A DNA stretch of 64,000 nt from Shimia_B sp039815465. Its GTDB lineage: Bacteria; Pseudomonadota; Alphaproteobacteria; Rhodobacterales; Rhodobacteraceae. The DNA lies in assembly GCA_039815465.1 (NCBI GenBank), contig JBCBZG010000020.1, positions 22,152 through 86,151 of the forward strand, read 5' to 3'. Below are positions 17,498-26,607 of this stretch, in pieces (the stretch's first letter is position 1; each line of letters starts with the position of its first letter). Position numbers and translations under genes: made by a program. The notes beneath the pieces were generated by a model. It was not told where the DNA came from, ran no database searches, and was given only the letters and a program-made list of their open reading frames with translations.

Positions 17498-18790
17498 ATG
17501 GCGGACACGATATTTGCCTTGGCAAGCGGGTCCGGCCGCGCCGGTGTTGCCGTGATCCGCGTGTCGGGCCCAGCGTCTCTGGACGCATTGCGGGCCTTGT
17601 TGGCGGGTGGATCCGTCCCACGGTACCGTGAGGCTGCCTTGCGGGGGTTGTATGACGGCGATGGACAGCTTGTGGATGAATCGCTCGTTCTGGCGTTTGA
17701 GGAGGGTAAGAGTTTTACAGGCGAAGTGTCTGTGGAGCTGCAGTGCCACGGAAGTCCAGCTGTTGTGGCGAAACTCATGGATCTTTTGGCCGCGCTACCT
17801 GACGTGCGTATCGCAGAATCGGGAGAGTTCACGCGGCGGGCGCTTTACAACGGGCGTCTCGATTTGACGCAGGTTGAGGCGCTAGGGGAGTTGATCTCGG
17901 CAGAGAGTGAAGCACAGCGGAAGTTGGCGATGTCGCTTTATTCTGGTGGGTTGTCAGAGAAACTGATGGCAGTACGAGAGCATCTACTCACTGGGGTGGC
18001 ATTGTTGGAAGCGACCATCGATTTCTCGGATGAGGAACTGCCGGATGGGTTGTTGGAGCAAGTCGCGTCGGAGCTCGAGCTGGCGGAGAAGGAAGTTAAG
18101 GGCCTTTTGAAGGGTGCGTCGTCGGCGCAACGGGTGGCTCAGGGTTTTGAGGTGGCATTGGTCGGTCGGCCTAATGTCGGAAAGTCGTCTTTGCTAAATT
18201 GGATCGTTGGGGATGACGCTGCGATTGTGACCCCAGTCGCGGGCACGACGCGGGATGCGTTGGAGTGTAGGGTGCTGTTGGGGGACCAGCTTGTGACATT
18301 TGTCGATACCGCCGGGTTGCGCGACAGCGAGGATGCGATTGAGAAAGAGGGCATGCGCCGAGCTGTTGAACGGGGCAAGCGTGCGGATGTGTGTTTGGTT
18401 CTGAATGATGGCACCGGGATGCCAGACGGTCTGGATGCAGATTTAGACTTCGTTGAGGTGCAGTCTAAGACGGACTTGCGGCCGGGTATTGTCGGTATTT
18501 CTGTTGTTGACGGGACTGGTGTTTCCGAGCTGTTAGCATCGGTAACGGACCGGTTGAATGCTCGTGCGCGTGGGGCGTCCTTGGTTGCGTCGAAGCGTCA
18601 GGAAGAGGGTTTGCGAGGGTGCGCGGAAGCGCTTGAGCGAGGGCTAATGGGGCTGAGGAATGGTTTAGCGACGGAGTTGGTTGCTGAAGACGTTCGTGAG
18701 GGTATTCGGGCTGTTGAACAAACGCTTGGAAAGATTGGGGTGGAGGACGTGTTGGGTAAGGTGTTCTCGTCGTTCTGCATCGGGAAGTAG
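17498..18790 (+). CDS. mnmE: tRNA modification GTPase MnmE
   Basis: About 430 residues. With MnmG it installs the carboxymethylaminomethyl group on wobble uridine 34. N-terminal folate-binding domain 'GSGRAGVAVIRVSGP', a helical domain, then the inserted G domain with 'GRPNVGKSSLLN', 'GTTRDALE' and 'DTAGLRDSED', and the C-terminal 'FCIGK' with the catalytic cysteine. I chose ATG 17498 (MADTIFALA); ATG 17486 would add four residues and neither has a strong ribosome site. It is directly followed by mnmG. Confidence 0.95.
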   Translation: MADTIFALASGSGRAGVAVIRVSGPASLDALRALLAGGSVPRYREAALRGLYDGDGQLVDESLVLAFEEGKSFTGEVSVELQCHGSPAVVAKLMDLLAALPDVRIAESGEFTRRALYNGRLDLTQVEALGELISAESEAQRKLAMSLYSGGLSEKLMAVREHLLTGVALLEATIDFSDEELPDGLLEQVASELELAEKEVKGLLKGASSAQRVAQGFEVALVGRPNVGKSSLLNWIVGDDAAIVTPVAGTTRDALECRVLLGDQLVTFVDTAGLRDSEDAIEKEGMRRAVERGKRADVCLVLNDGTGMPDGLDADLDFVEVQSKTDLRPGIVGISVVDGTGVSELLASVTDRLNARARGASLVASKRQEEGLRGCAEALERGLMGLRNGLATELVAEDVREGIRAVEQTLGKIGVEDVLGKVFSSFCIGK

Positions 18791-18793
18791 GAG

Positions 18794-18809
18794 TGTTTCA
18801 CGTGAAACA
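18794..18809. promoter_or_regulatory. parS site 1, spanning the mnmG start codon
   Basis: A perfect 16-bp palindrome TGTTTCACGTGAAACA, the widespread ParB-binding consensus. It lies 3.3 kb before parB. It contains the proposed GTG start codon of mnmG at 18802-18804 and begins right after the ribosome site. Confidence 0.93.
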
Positions 18810-20667
18810 TTGGGACTTTGATATCGTGGTTATTGGCGGTGGTCATGCGGGATGTGAAGCCGCAGCAGTCGCGGCCCGCATGGGAGCGCGAACGGCGCTC
18901 CTGACGCTCGATGCTGACAAGATTGGCGTGATGTCTTGTAACCCGGCGATCGGAGGCTTGGGTAAAGGGCATCTCGTGCGTGAAATTGATGCGCTCGACG
19001 GGATAATGGGGCGATGCGCGGATGCGGCTGGGATTCAATTCCGATTGCTAAACCGACGGAAAGGGCCCGCTGTCCAAGGCCCCCGTGCACAGTCAGACCG
19101 CGCCCTTTACCGAGCGGCAGTTCAGGCGGAACTCAACGCGTTGCCCAACCTGAAAATCGTGGAGGGAGAAGCTGCGGACTTGATCACCGAGGTTAATCAG
19201 GTTTGTGGCGTTGTGCTTGCTGACGGATCCCATGTGCGTTGTGGTCACGTTATTCTGACGACTGGCACATTCCTACGCGGGGTGATCCATATCGGAGACA
19301 AAAGCTATGCGGGTGGGCGTATGGGCGAAGCCGCGGCGAGCCGTTTAGCGCATCGCCTTGATGACATGGCGCTCCCGCTGGGTCGGCTTAAGACCGGTAC
19401 ACCCCCCCGCTTAGATGGGAAGACGATAGATTGGTCCGTGTGTGATCAGCAACCGGGTGATGCCGATCCGGAGTTCTTTTCCTTTCTCACAACGGAAGCA
19501 AAAGTGCGCCAAGTGAGCTGTGGGATCACGCATACAAATCCAAAGACACACGAGATCATAGAAAGAAATCTCAAACGCTCGGCAATGTATGGGGGCCATA
19601 TCGAAGGCGTTGGGCCACGATACTGCCCATCAATTGAAGATAAGGTTGTCCGCTTCGCTGAGAAATCGTCACATCAGATCTTCTTGGAACCGGAAGGCTT
19701 AGATACAAGTACGGTCTATCCAAACGGGATATCCACCTCGTTGCGGATTGAAGTTCAGGAAGTGTATGTCGCGTCGATTAGAGGACTCGAGGCGGCGAAG
19801 ATTTTGCAGCCTGGCTACGCGATCGAATATGACTATGTCGATCCTCGTTCACTCGATAGTGCTCTGCAGCTTAGTGGAATCTCTGGGCTTTCGTTGGCTG
19901 GACAGATCAATGGAACAACCGGCTATGAAGAAGCGGCCGCCCAGGGGCTTGTCGCCGGTATCAATGGGGCGCTGGCTGTGCAGGGAAAAGAGTTGATCAC
20001 TTTTTCGAGGCGATCGTCGTATATCGGGGTCATGATCGATGACCTGACGACCCGTGGTGTCACTGAGCCCTACCGAATGTTTACCTCTCGCGCTGAATTT
20101 CGCTTGTCGTTACGGGCTGATAATGCCGACCAACGTCTAACGGAGTTCGGGCGTGATTTCGGATGTGTTGGAAACGACCGATGGTCGAAGTTTCAAGAAA
20201 AGGCGACTGAGCTAAAGGCTGCTCGGAACGCTTTGTCGAACATTTCTGCTACGCCTAAGGAGGCTCGTCACGCTGGTATCGAGGTCAAGGAAGACGGTGC
20301 GCGACGGGACGGGCATGCGCTGCTCGCTTTTCCAGGTGTGTCATTAACCTCGCTAATGCCGCTTAATGCTTCCCTCGGTGAGATTTCTGACAGCATTGCT
20401 TTGCAAGTGGAGCGTGATGCAATGTATCGGAGTTACATTGACCGGCAAATGAACGAAGCTCATCGGCTAGAGCGTGACAGCAATACAGTTATTCCAGCAG
20501 GCTTTGAGTATGGTCAAATCAGCGGGCTTTCAAAGGAGTTGCAAGGAAAGCTGGCTAGAGTCAGACCGGAGAACTTAGCGCAAGCTGGGAGAATTGATGG
20601 TATGACCCCAGCAGCGCTGGTGCTCATTCTCGCCCACCTCAACAAAGCGGCCAAGCGAGCGATCTGA
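18802..20667 (+). CDS. mnmG: tRNA uridine-5-carboxymethylaminomethyl modification enzyme MnmG (GidA)
   Basis: About 621 residues. FAD enzyme that works with MnmE on tRNA wobble uridine. The dinucleotide-binding 'VIGGGHAGCEAA' starts at residue 10; 'CNPAIGGLGKGHLVREIDA', 'GTFLRGVIHIG' and 'MFTSRAEFRLSLRADNAD' are GidA signatures. I start at GTG 18802 because TAGGAG at 18788-18793 lies 8 nt upstream; GTG 18793 would overlap that site. The first codons read MKHWDFDIVV, and the parS palindrome sits across this start. Confidence 0.95.
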   Translation: MKHWDFDIVVIGGGHAGCEAAAVAARMGARTALLTLDADKIGVMSCNPAIGGLGKGHLVREIDALDGIMGRCADAAGIQFRLLNRRKGPAVQGPRAQSDRALYRAAVQAELNALPNLKIVEGEAADLITEVNQVCGVVLADGSHVRCGHVILTTGTFLRGVIHIGDKSYAGGRMGEAAASRLAHRLDDMALPLGRLKTGTPPRLDGKTIDWSVCDQQPGDADPEFFSFLTTEAKVRQVSCGITHTNPKTHEIIERNLKRSAMYGGHIEGVGPRYCPSIEDKVVRFAEKSSHQIFLEPEGLDTSTVYPNGISTSLRIEVQEVYVASIRGLEAAKILQPGYAIEYDYVDPRSLDSALQLSGISGLSLAGQINGTTGYEEAAAQGLVAGINGALAVQGKELITFSRRSSYIGVMIDDLTTRGVTEPYRMFTSRAEFRLSLRADNADQRLTEFGRDFGCVGNDRWSKFQEKATELKAARNALSNISATPKEARHAGIEVKEDGARRDGHALLAFPGVSLTSLMPLNASLGEISDSIALQVERDAMYRSYIDRQMNEAHRLERDSNTVIPAGFEYGQISGLSKELQGKLARVRPENLAQAGRIDGMTPAALVLILAHLNKAAKRAI

Positions 20668-21278
20668 TGGATTCCCAACAGATTGAGAACAGTGTTTCAC
20701 GTGAAACATTGGCATCGCTTCGGATGTACGAGCAGCTTCTTGCAAAGTGGACCAAGCGAGTCAGTCTTATCAGCAAGCGCGATCAAAGCGACATTTGGAA
20801 CCGCCATATCTTAGATTCTCTTCAAGTATGGCCACATCTCCAACACGCACTCACCGTCGTTGATTTCGGTTCCGGTGGCGGGCTCCCTGGCCTCGTCATC
20901 GCAATCTGCCAGAAGCACGAAAATCGATCCGGCCACACAACCCTCATCGAATCCGACCAACGTAAATGCGCCTTCCTTCGTCTGGTTTCCGTCGAGCTCG
21001 AGCTTCCGACAACAATCGTAACAGATCGGTTAGAGGCCGCATCCATTCAGCCATCAGAAATTGCCACAGCACGCGCGCTTGCATCGACGTCGGACCTCCT
21101 AGCCCACGCCGTTCGTCACACATCGCCCCCCCACACTGCATTTTTCCACAAGGGCAGACTCGCCGATGACGAACTAAAAGCCGCGGCAAAGGATTGGAGC
21201 TTCTCAGTCACCGCCCATCCAAGTAAGACATCAGCAGATGGTGTCATCCTCCAATTCACGGATATCCGGGCAAGGTGA
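20667..21278 (+). CDS. rsmG: 16S rRNA (guanine-N7)-methyltransferase RsmG (GidB)
   Basis: 203 residues. Methylates G527 of 16S rRNA; loss gives low-level streptomycin resistance. 'WNRHILDSLQ', the SAM-binding 'VVDFGSGGGLPGLVIAI' and 'ARALA' are visible. The ATG overlaps the mnmG stop (ATGA). A parS site lies within codons about 9-14. Six bases separate it from parA. Confidence 0.94.
   Translation: MDSQQIENSVSRETLASLRMYEQLLAKWTKRVSLISKRDQSDIWNRHILDSLQVWPHLQHALTVVDFGSGGGLPGLVIAICQKHENRSGHTTLIESDQRKCAFLRLVSVELELPTTIVTDRLEAASIQPSEIATARALASTSDLLAHAVRHTSPPHTAFFHKGRLADDELKAAAKDWSFSVTAHPSKTSADGVILQFTDIRAR
20693..20708. promoter_or_regulatory. parS site 2, inside the rsmG 5' coding region
   Basis: Second perfect copy of TGTTTCACGTGAAACA, encoding part of 'SVSRETL' near the rsmG start. 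It is 1.9 kb from parS site 1 and 0.6 kb before parA. Two perfect copies of a 16-mer so close together cannot be chance. Confidence 0.93.
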
Positions 21279-21284
21279 GCGTAC

Positions 21285-22094
21285 GTGGACAAACAGCTAA
21301 AGACGATAGCGATTTCTAACCAGAAAGGTGGCGTCGGGAAAACGACCACGACGATCAATCTTGGCGCTGCACTCGCCGGCGCAGACAAAACTGTCCTCAT
21401 AATCGACCTTGATCCACAGGGCAACGCTTCGACAGGTCTCGGAATCCCGCCAGAAGATCGGAAGATCACCGCCTACGACGTCCTAGTCGACGGCCATGAT
21501 ATCCTCGAGGCAATCTGGGAAACCGACGTCGCCAACGTGCATATCGTCCCGAGCACGGTTGACCTCAGTTCCGCTGACATCGAACTGATGTCTAACGAAC
21601 GACGCTCTTTCCTCCTATCGCGCGCGATCCAGGACATTCGCGACGCCGACTATTACGACTACGTGCTCATCGACTGCCCGCCGTCGCTCAACCTCTTGAC
21701 GATCAACGCCATGGTCGCTGCAGACACCGTCCTGGTGCCCCTCCAAAGTGAATTCTTTGCGCTCGAAGGGCTGTCGCAACTCATGCTTACCATTCGCGAA
21801 ATCCGAAGTACCGCCAACAAACGGCTCCGCATTGAGGGCATCGTGCTCACCATGTTTGATCGTCGCAACAACTTGTCACAACAGGTGGAGGCCGATGCGC
21901 GCGAAAATCTTGGTGATCTCGTGTTCCAAACAATGATCCCGCGGAATGTGCGCGTCAGCGAGGCGCCATCCTTTGCGATGCCCGTGCTGCAATACGATCC
22001 GTCCTCCACCGGGGCCAAGGCGTACAAAGCCTTAGCCATTGAAATCATAAATAAAAACACTCTCAAAGGGGGCGCAGCTCATGGCTCAGGATAA
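21285..22094 (+). CDS. parA: Chromosome partitioning ATPase ParA
   Basis: 269 residues. Deviant Walker A 'KGGVGKT' at residues 14-20 with the signature lysine, then 'VLIIDLDPQGNASTGLG' and 'YVLIDCPPSLNLLT'. It moves ParB-parS complexes to segregate new origins. Start is GTG 21285 with AAGGTGAG six bases upstream. It overlaps parB by 14 nt. Confidence 0.96.
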   Translation: MDKQLKTIAISNQKGGVGKTTTTINLGAALAGADKTVLIIDLDPQGNASTGLGIPPEDRKITAYDVLVDGHDILEAIWETDVANVHIVPSTVDLSSADIELMSNERRSFLLSRAIQDIRDADYYDYVLIDCPPSLNLLTINAMVAADTVLVPLQSEFFALEGLSQLMLTIREIRSTANKRLRIEGIVLTMFDRRNNLSQQVEADARENLGDLVFQTMIPRNVRVSEAPSFAMPVLQYDPSSTGAKAYKALAIEIINKNTLKGGAAHGSG

Positions 22095-22959
22095 ACGACG
22101 CGGGCTCGGACGGGGTTTGTCGGCACTCATGGCCGATGTGGAGCAGTCGGAAACACAAACTGCGCCCGCACCAGCGCCGGTCGACACCCTGGTCCCCATC
22201 GAGACAGTGCACCCAAACCCCGATCAGCCTCGCCACACGTTTGTGGAGGAAGACCTCAACGATCTCGCAAATTCCATCGCCGAAAAGGGGATCATTCAGC
22301 CCCTCGTCGTCCGCGCCCATCCCGCAAAGCCTGGTGAGTACGAAATCGTCGCGGGTGAGCGACGTTGGCGGGCAGCCCAGCGAGCCCAACTCCATTCGCT
22401 ACCAGTGGTCGTGCGGGACTTCTCTGACACGGAAGTACTCGAAGTTGCGATCATCGAAAACATCCAGCGCGCTGATCTGAACCCGGTGGAAGAGGCTCTT
22501 GGGTTCGAACAGCTCATGTCCCGCTTTGACCGCACGCAAGAACAGCTCGCCTCAGCTTTAGGCAAAAGCCGCCCCTATATCGCGAACGCTCTACGTTTGT
22601 TGTCCCTGCCGCAAGACGTCCGCACGCTGTTGCAAGATGGCAAGCTGACCGCCGGACACGCCCGTGCATTGATCACTTCTGCCGACCCATCTCGACTGGC
22701 GACGCTGGTCGTATCGAAAGGCCTTTCCGTTCGGGAGACGGAGAAGCTCGCCAAGAAAGGCCCTGAAAAGCCAAAGTCCCCGACCGCTGCCAAGCCGGAG
22801 AAAGATGCGGATACTCGCGCACTCGAAGGCGATCTGTCCGCCACACTCGGGATGCGTGTCTCGCTGGTTCATGCGCCGGGCAATGACGGTGGAACGCTTT
22901 CGATCCGCTACAAAGACCTCGAACAGCTCGATGACCTCTGTCGTCTGCTCGGTGGTTAA
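22081..22959 (+). CDS. parB: Chromosome partitioning protein ParB
   Basis: 292 residues. N-terminal ParA-contact region 'RRGLGRGLSALMAD', the CTP-binding ParB core 'PNPDQPRHTFVEEDLNDLANSI' and 'VAGERRWRAAQ', and the helix-turn-helix 'LGKSRPYIANALRLL' that reads parS. The C-terminal dimer domain ends 'LEQLDDLCRLLGG'. It should bind the two parS sites upstream. Its stop overlaps hemW by 4 nt in convergent orientation. Confidence 0.96.
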   Translation: MAQDKRRGLGRGLSALMADVEQSETQTAPAPAPVDTLVPIETVHPNPDQPRHTFVEEDLNDLANSIAEKGIIQPLVVRAHPAKPGEYEIVAGERRWRAAQRAQLHSLPVVVRDFSDTEVLEVAIIENIQRADLNPVEEALGFEQLMSRFDRTQEQLASALGKSRPYIANALRLLSLPQDVRTLLQDGKLTAGHARALITSADPSRLATLVVSKGLSVRETEKLAKKGPEKPKSPTAAKPEKDADTRALEGDLSATLGMRVSLVHAPGNDGGTLSIRYKDLEQLDDLCRLLGG

Positions 22960-24095
22960 ACCAGCAACTCGGTGATGATAGAATTCAGCAATGGCCGCCC
23001 CGCGGGCGTTGTTTGAAGCCGGTCACGTTGATCTTCTAACAGCCCAAGCTCTGTCAGTCGCGCGACTTTGTCTCCAGGCGCCTCCCAGCCAAGATGTTCA
23101 AGCTGCGCCATGGGAATACCATCCCGCAGACGCAGACCCATCAGAACCGCCTCTTCGATCACCTCGTCACGGCTCAACGTGTCTCGCACAGTTTCGCCGC
23201 TACCCAGCCGGTCCACACGTTCGAGCCACGCCTCTGGCGCAAGCGCCGTTTCTGTAGCGACCCGTTCTGCTCCCACACTCAATCGTCCATGGGCCCCAGG
23301 TCCGATCCCCGCCCAATCCCCGCCGGTCCAATAGATCAGGTTGTGTCGCGATTCTGCCCCTGGCACCGCATGGTTCGACGTCTCGTAACTCGGCATCCCG
23401 GCAGCCTCGCAAATCTCTTGCGTCGCGTCCCACATGTCGACTGCGACATCCTCTTGCGGCAGCCCTTTCAATGATCCCGCGCGATGGCGTTTCGCAAAAA
23501 CCGTCCCAGGCTCAATCGTCAGCTGATAAAGCGAGAGGTGATCGAGCCCCAGGCCAACAGCCCGCTCCAGCTCCGCACGCCAATCGTCCAGGCTTTGGTC
23601 TTGCCGGGCGTAGATCAAGTCGATGCTTACTCGGTCGAACTGTTCCCGGGCCACATCGAGCGCCACCAAGGCTTCTTCTGCTGAGTGCACGCGCCCAAGC
23701 TTGCGCAGGTCGATATCGTTGAACGCCTGCACTCCAATCGATACGCGGTTCACGCCCGCTGCCTGAAACCCGCGAAACTTATCCGCCTCGATGGAGGTGG
23801 GGTTGGCCTCCAGCGTGATCTCCACATCGTTGCTTGTCCGCCAAAGCGTCGTCGCGTCGTCGATCAGCGCGCCAACAAGGGCGGGGGGCATCAAGCTAGG
23901 GGTGCCGCCACCAAAGAATATGGTGTCGAGCACAGCATCTGGCACCTCCAACGCGACGCGACTCAGCTCCTGACGCAGGGCAGCGCTCCAACGGTCATGG
24001 TCAATCCCACCTCGGACGTGGGAGTTAAAGTCGCAATAGGGGCACTTCGCGGCGCAAAAGGGCCAATGCACATAGAGCCCGAACCGCCCCTGCAC
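22956..24095 (-). CDS. hemW: Radical SAM heme chaperone HemW
   Basis: 379 residues. Iron-sulfur cysteines C14, C18 and C21 in 'CAAKCPYC', followed by 'FFGGGTPSLM' and a C-terminal HemN-like domain. HemW was long called coproporphyrinogen III oxidase; it binds heme and hands it to proteins. The single residue before the final cysteine is Tyr, as usual for the family. Start GTG 24095 is supported by AGGAGG 7 nt upstream. It follows rdgB by 3 nt in the rph-rdgB-hemW operon. Confidence 0.93.
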   Translation of the reverse strand: MQGRFGLYVHWPFCAAKCPYCDFNSHVRGGIDHDRWSAALRQELSRVALEVPDAVLDTIFFGGGTPSLMPPALVGALIDDATTLWRTSNDVEITLEANPTSIEADKFRGFQAAGVNRVSIGVQAFNDIDLRKLGRVHSAEEALVALDVAREQFDRVSIDLIYARQDQSLDDWRAELERAVGLGLDHLSLYQLTIEPGTVFAKRHRAGSLKGLPQEDVAVDMWDATQEICEAAGMPSYETSNHAVPGAESRHNLIYWTGGDWAGIGPGAHGRLSVGAERVATETALAPEAWLERVDRLGSGETVRDTLSRDEVIEEAVLMGLRLRDGIPMAQLEHLGWEAPGDKVARLTELGLLEDQRDRLQTTPAGRPLLNSIITELLV

Positions 24096-24098
24096 GCA

Positions 24099-24710
24099 CT
24101 AGCCTCCTAGCGCGCCAGCGACGAACTTTTGAAACGCGTTTGCACGGTGGCTGATCGGTGCTTTTTCAGCATATGGCATCTCGCCAAAGGTTCGGGTGTG
24201 GCCGTCTGGGACGAACATCGGATCAAAGCCAAACCCCTGATCCCCGCGCATGGGCCAGGTCAGGTGGCCGGGCACAGCGCCGGCGAAAACCTCGTCATGG
24301 CCGTCCGGCCAAGCAAGGCACAGAGTGCAATGAAACTGCGCGCGCCAAGGCTCAGGCGCCCCAGCCGCTGTCAGTTCCCGCCAGACCCGCGTCATCGCCA
24401 TCACGAAGTCCCGGCCAGAGCCTGTTTCAGCCCAATCCGCCGTGTAGACCCCCGGCGCGCCGCCCAAAGCCTCCACCGATAACCCGCTGTCATCGGACAA
24501 TGCGGGTAGACCTGTCGCGTCGCTGGCAAAGCGCGCTTTCAGCCGCGCATTGCCTTCAAACGTCGTCTCCGTCTCTTCTGGTTCTTCGAGGCCAAGCGAC
24601 CCAGCCAACACAACCTCAATACCGTGAGGCGTCAGCAAATCTGCGATCTCCCGCAGTTTGCCAGCGTTGTGGCTCGCCAGCACAATCCGCCGTTCGACCA
24701 GCTTGCGCAT
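24099..24710 (-). CDS. rdgB: Non-canonical purine NTP pyrophosphatase (XTP/dITP)
   Basis: 203 residues. Hydrolyses ITP, dITP and XTP to keep deaminated purines out of nucleic acids. 'VLASHNAGKLREI' near the N-terminus, 'DDSGLSVEALGGAPGVYTA' and 'GFGFDPMFVPDG' are the family marks. Start ATG 24710 lies 1 nt after the rph stop; the longer open frame to 24782 would run into rph. Confidence 0.94.
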   Translation of the reverse strand: MRKLVERRIVLASHNAGKLREIADLLTPHGIEVVLAGSLGLEEPEETETTFEGNARLKARFASDATGLPALSDDSGLSVEALGGAPGVYTADWAETGSGRDFVMAMTRVWRELTAAGAPEPWRAQFHCTLCLAWPDGHDEVFAGAVPGHLTWPMRGDQGFGFDPMFVPDGHTRTFGEMPYAEKAPISHRANAFQKFVAGALGG

Positions 24711-24711
24711 C

Positions 24712-25422
24712 TTAGGCAACCGCCGCCCGCTGAGCCTCGACCAAGCGGTTCGTACCTTGCGTCGCCAGGTCGAGCAGGTCATCCATCTGTGCCCGCGTGA
24801 ACGTCGCGCCCTCGGCGGACATCTGCACCTCCACCAGCTTGCCGGATCCAGTGATCACAAAGTTTCCGTCGACACCGGCCTCGCTATCCTCAGGATAGTC
24901 GAGGTCGAGCACCGGCTGCCCCGCGTAAATCCCGCAGCTCACTGCGGCCACAGGGTCAAGCAGAGGATCGGAAATCACGTCGCCTACCTTCATCAGCTTG
25001 TCGACGGCCAGCTTCAACGCAACCCATGCCCCGGTGATGGATGCGCACCGCGTCCCGCCATCGGCCTGCAATACGTCGCAATCGATGCTGATTTGCCGTT
25101 CGCCCAGTGCCACCCGGTCCACCCCGGCCCGCAAGGCGCGTCCGATGAGCCGCTGAATTTCCTGCGTCCGGCCGGATTGGCCATTCTTGGCCTCCCGCCG
25201 CATCCGCGTGTGCGTCGCGCGCGGGAGCATTCCGTATTCCGCCGTGACCCAGCCTAGCCCGGTGTTCTTTAGAAACGGTGGCACACGCTCCTCCACAGAC
25301 GCGGTGCAGAGCACATGGGTATCGCCCATCTTGATCAAACAGCTGCCTTCGGCGTGCTTGGCAAAGCCGGGCACGATTTCCACAGTCCTCAGTTCATTCG
25401 TCGCGCGCCCCGATGGTCTCAT
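24712..25422 (-). CDS. rph: Ribonuclease PH
   Basis: 236 residues. Phosphorolytic trimming of tRNA 3' ends. 'MRPSGRATNELRTVEI' at the start, 'GDTHVLCTASVEERVPPF', 'QIQRLIGRALRAG'-like region and 'LDLDYPEDSEAGVDGNFV'. ATG 25422 has AAGGA 8 nt upstream. First gene of rph-rdgB-hemW; divergent from hrcA with a 116-bp shared promoter gap. Confidence 0.95.
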   Translation of the reverse strand: MRPSGRATNELRTVEIVPGFAKHAEGSCLIKMGDTHVLCTASVEERVPPFLKNTGLGWVTAEYGMLPRATHTRMRREAKNGQSGRTQEIQRLIGRALRAGVDRVALGERQISIDCDVLQADGGTRCASITGAWVALKLAVDKLMKVGDVISDPLLDPVAAVSCGIYAGQPVLDLDYPEDSEAGVDGNFVITGSGKLVEVQMSAEGATFTRAQMDDLLDLATQGTNRLVEAQRAAVA

Positions 25423-25538
25423 GGGTTTGATCCTTCTTTTCCTAGCGCGTCTAAACCGCCCCAGCGGCTGAATGGCAACCGGCATTGCCCATATAGGCTC
25501 AAGTGGTTAAATCGCTATGCTGCATCACACGTAGTCCC

Positions 25539-26600
25539 ATGACCGAAAACGCAAACCTTTTCGAAACCATGAACGACCGCACGCGGGAGGTCTTTCGCCG
25601 CGTGGTGGAGGGGTATTTGGACAATGGGGAGCCCGTCGGTTCTCGCACGCTCACCCGTCACCTCAACGAACAGGTCAGCGCCGCGACGATTCGCAATGTG
25701 ATGCAGGACCTCGAATTTATGGGGCTCTTAGAAAGCCCCCATATCTCCGCCGGGCGGATTCCGACGGAACTCGGGCTCAGGCTCTTCGTCGATGGCGTGG
25801 TGGAGCTGAGCCAGCTTGGCCATGAGGATAAGGACAAGCTCGACGCGACTCTGGGCGAGGGGGCAACCGATGTATCCGGGATCCTCGACCGGATCGGCGG
25901 CGCGCTGTCCGGCATGACCCAGGGTGCGAGCCTTGTTCTGTCGCCAAAGCACGAGGCGCCAATCAAGCATATTGAATTCGTTTCTCTCGCGCCGGACCGT
26001 GCGCTGGTCGTGCTGGTCTTTGCCGATGGCGAAGTAGAGAACCGCGTATTTTCTCCACCCATGGGCCAAACGCCGTCCTCCATGCGGGAGGCTGCGAATT
26101 TCCTCAACGCCATGGCCCAAGGCCGCACGCTAACCGAACTGCGCAGTGTCATGGCCACCGAGATCACAAAGCGCCGGCAAGAGATCGATTCGCTTGCCAC
26201 CGCGCTTGTCGAAAAAGGTCTCGCTGTGTGGGAGCAATCCGGCCATCCGCAGGAGCGGCTCATCGTTCGCGGACGCTCGAACCTGCTGACCACCGGCGAT
26301 GAAGAGGACCTGAGCCGCATCAAAACGCTTTTCGATGACCTGGAGCGAAAGCAAGATATCACAGAGTTCCTGGAGCTCGCAGAAGACGGGCAGGGGGTCC
26401 GCATTTTTATCGGCTCAGAGAACAAACTATTCTCACTTTCGGGTTCCTCTTTGGTGGTCTCTCCATATATGAACGCTGACCGAAAGGTGATCGGTGCCAT
26501 CGGCGTGATTGGCCCGACACGGCTCAATTACGGGCGCATCGTGCCCATTGTGAATTACACTGCAGAGCTCGTCGGACGCGCGCTCTCGGACCGTGGATGA
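25539..26600 (+). CDS. hrcA: Heat-inducible transcription repressor HrcA
   Basis: 353 residues. Winged-helix repressor of chaperone genes that binds CIRCE elements. N-terminal 'GEPVGSRTLTRHL..VSAATIRNVMQDLE' DNA-binding part, 'GLLESPHISAGRIPTELGLR', and a C-terminal GAF-like effector region ending 'NYTAELVGRALSDRG'. The start is uncertain: ATG 25539 (MTENANLF) or ATG 25569-25571 (MNDRTREVF). I find no CIRCE sequence upstream, so its target (usually groESL) is probably elsewhere. Confidence 0.93.
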   Translation: MTENANLFETMNDRTREVFRRVVEGYLDNGEPVGSRTLTRHLNEQVSAATIRNVMQDLEFMGLLESPHISAGRIPTELGLRLFVDGVVELSQLGHEDKDKLDATLGEGATDVSGILDRIGGALSGMTQGASLVLSPKHEAPIKHIEFVSLAPDRALVVLVFADGEVENRVFSPPMGQTPSSMREAANFLNAMAQGRTLTELRSVMATEITKRRQEIDSLATALVEKGLAVWEQSGHPQERLIVRGRSNLLTTGDEEDLSRIKTLFDDLERKQDITEFLELAEDGQGVRIFIGSENKLFSLSGSSLVVSPYMNADRKVIGAIGVIGPTRLNYGRIVPIVNYTAELVGRALSDRG

Positions 26601-26607
26601 GGAAAGA

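Noticed and set aside
25423..25538. CIRCE operator upstream of hrcA
   Set aside because: No TTAGCACTC-N9-GAGTGCTAA word or close relative is present in the gap.
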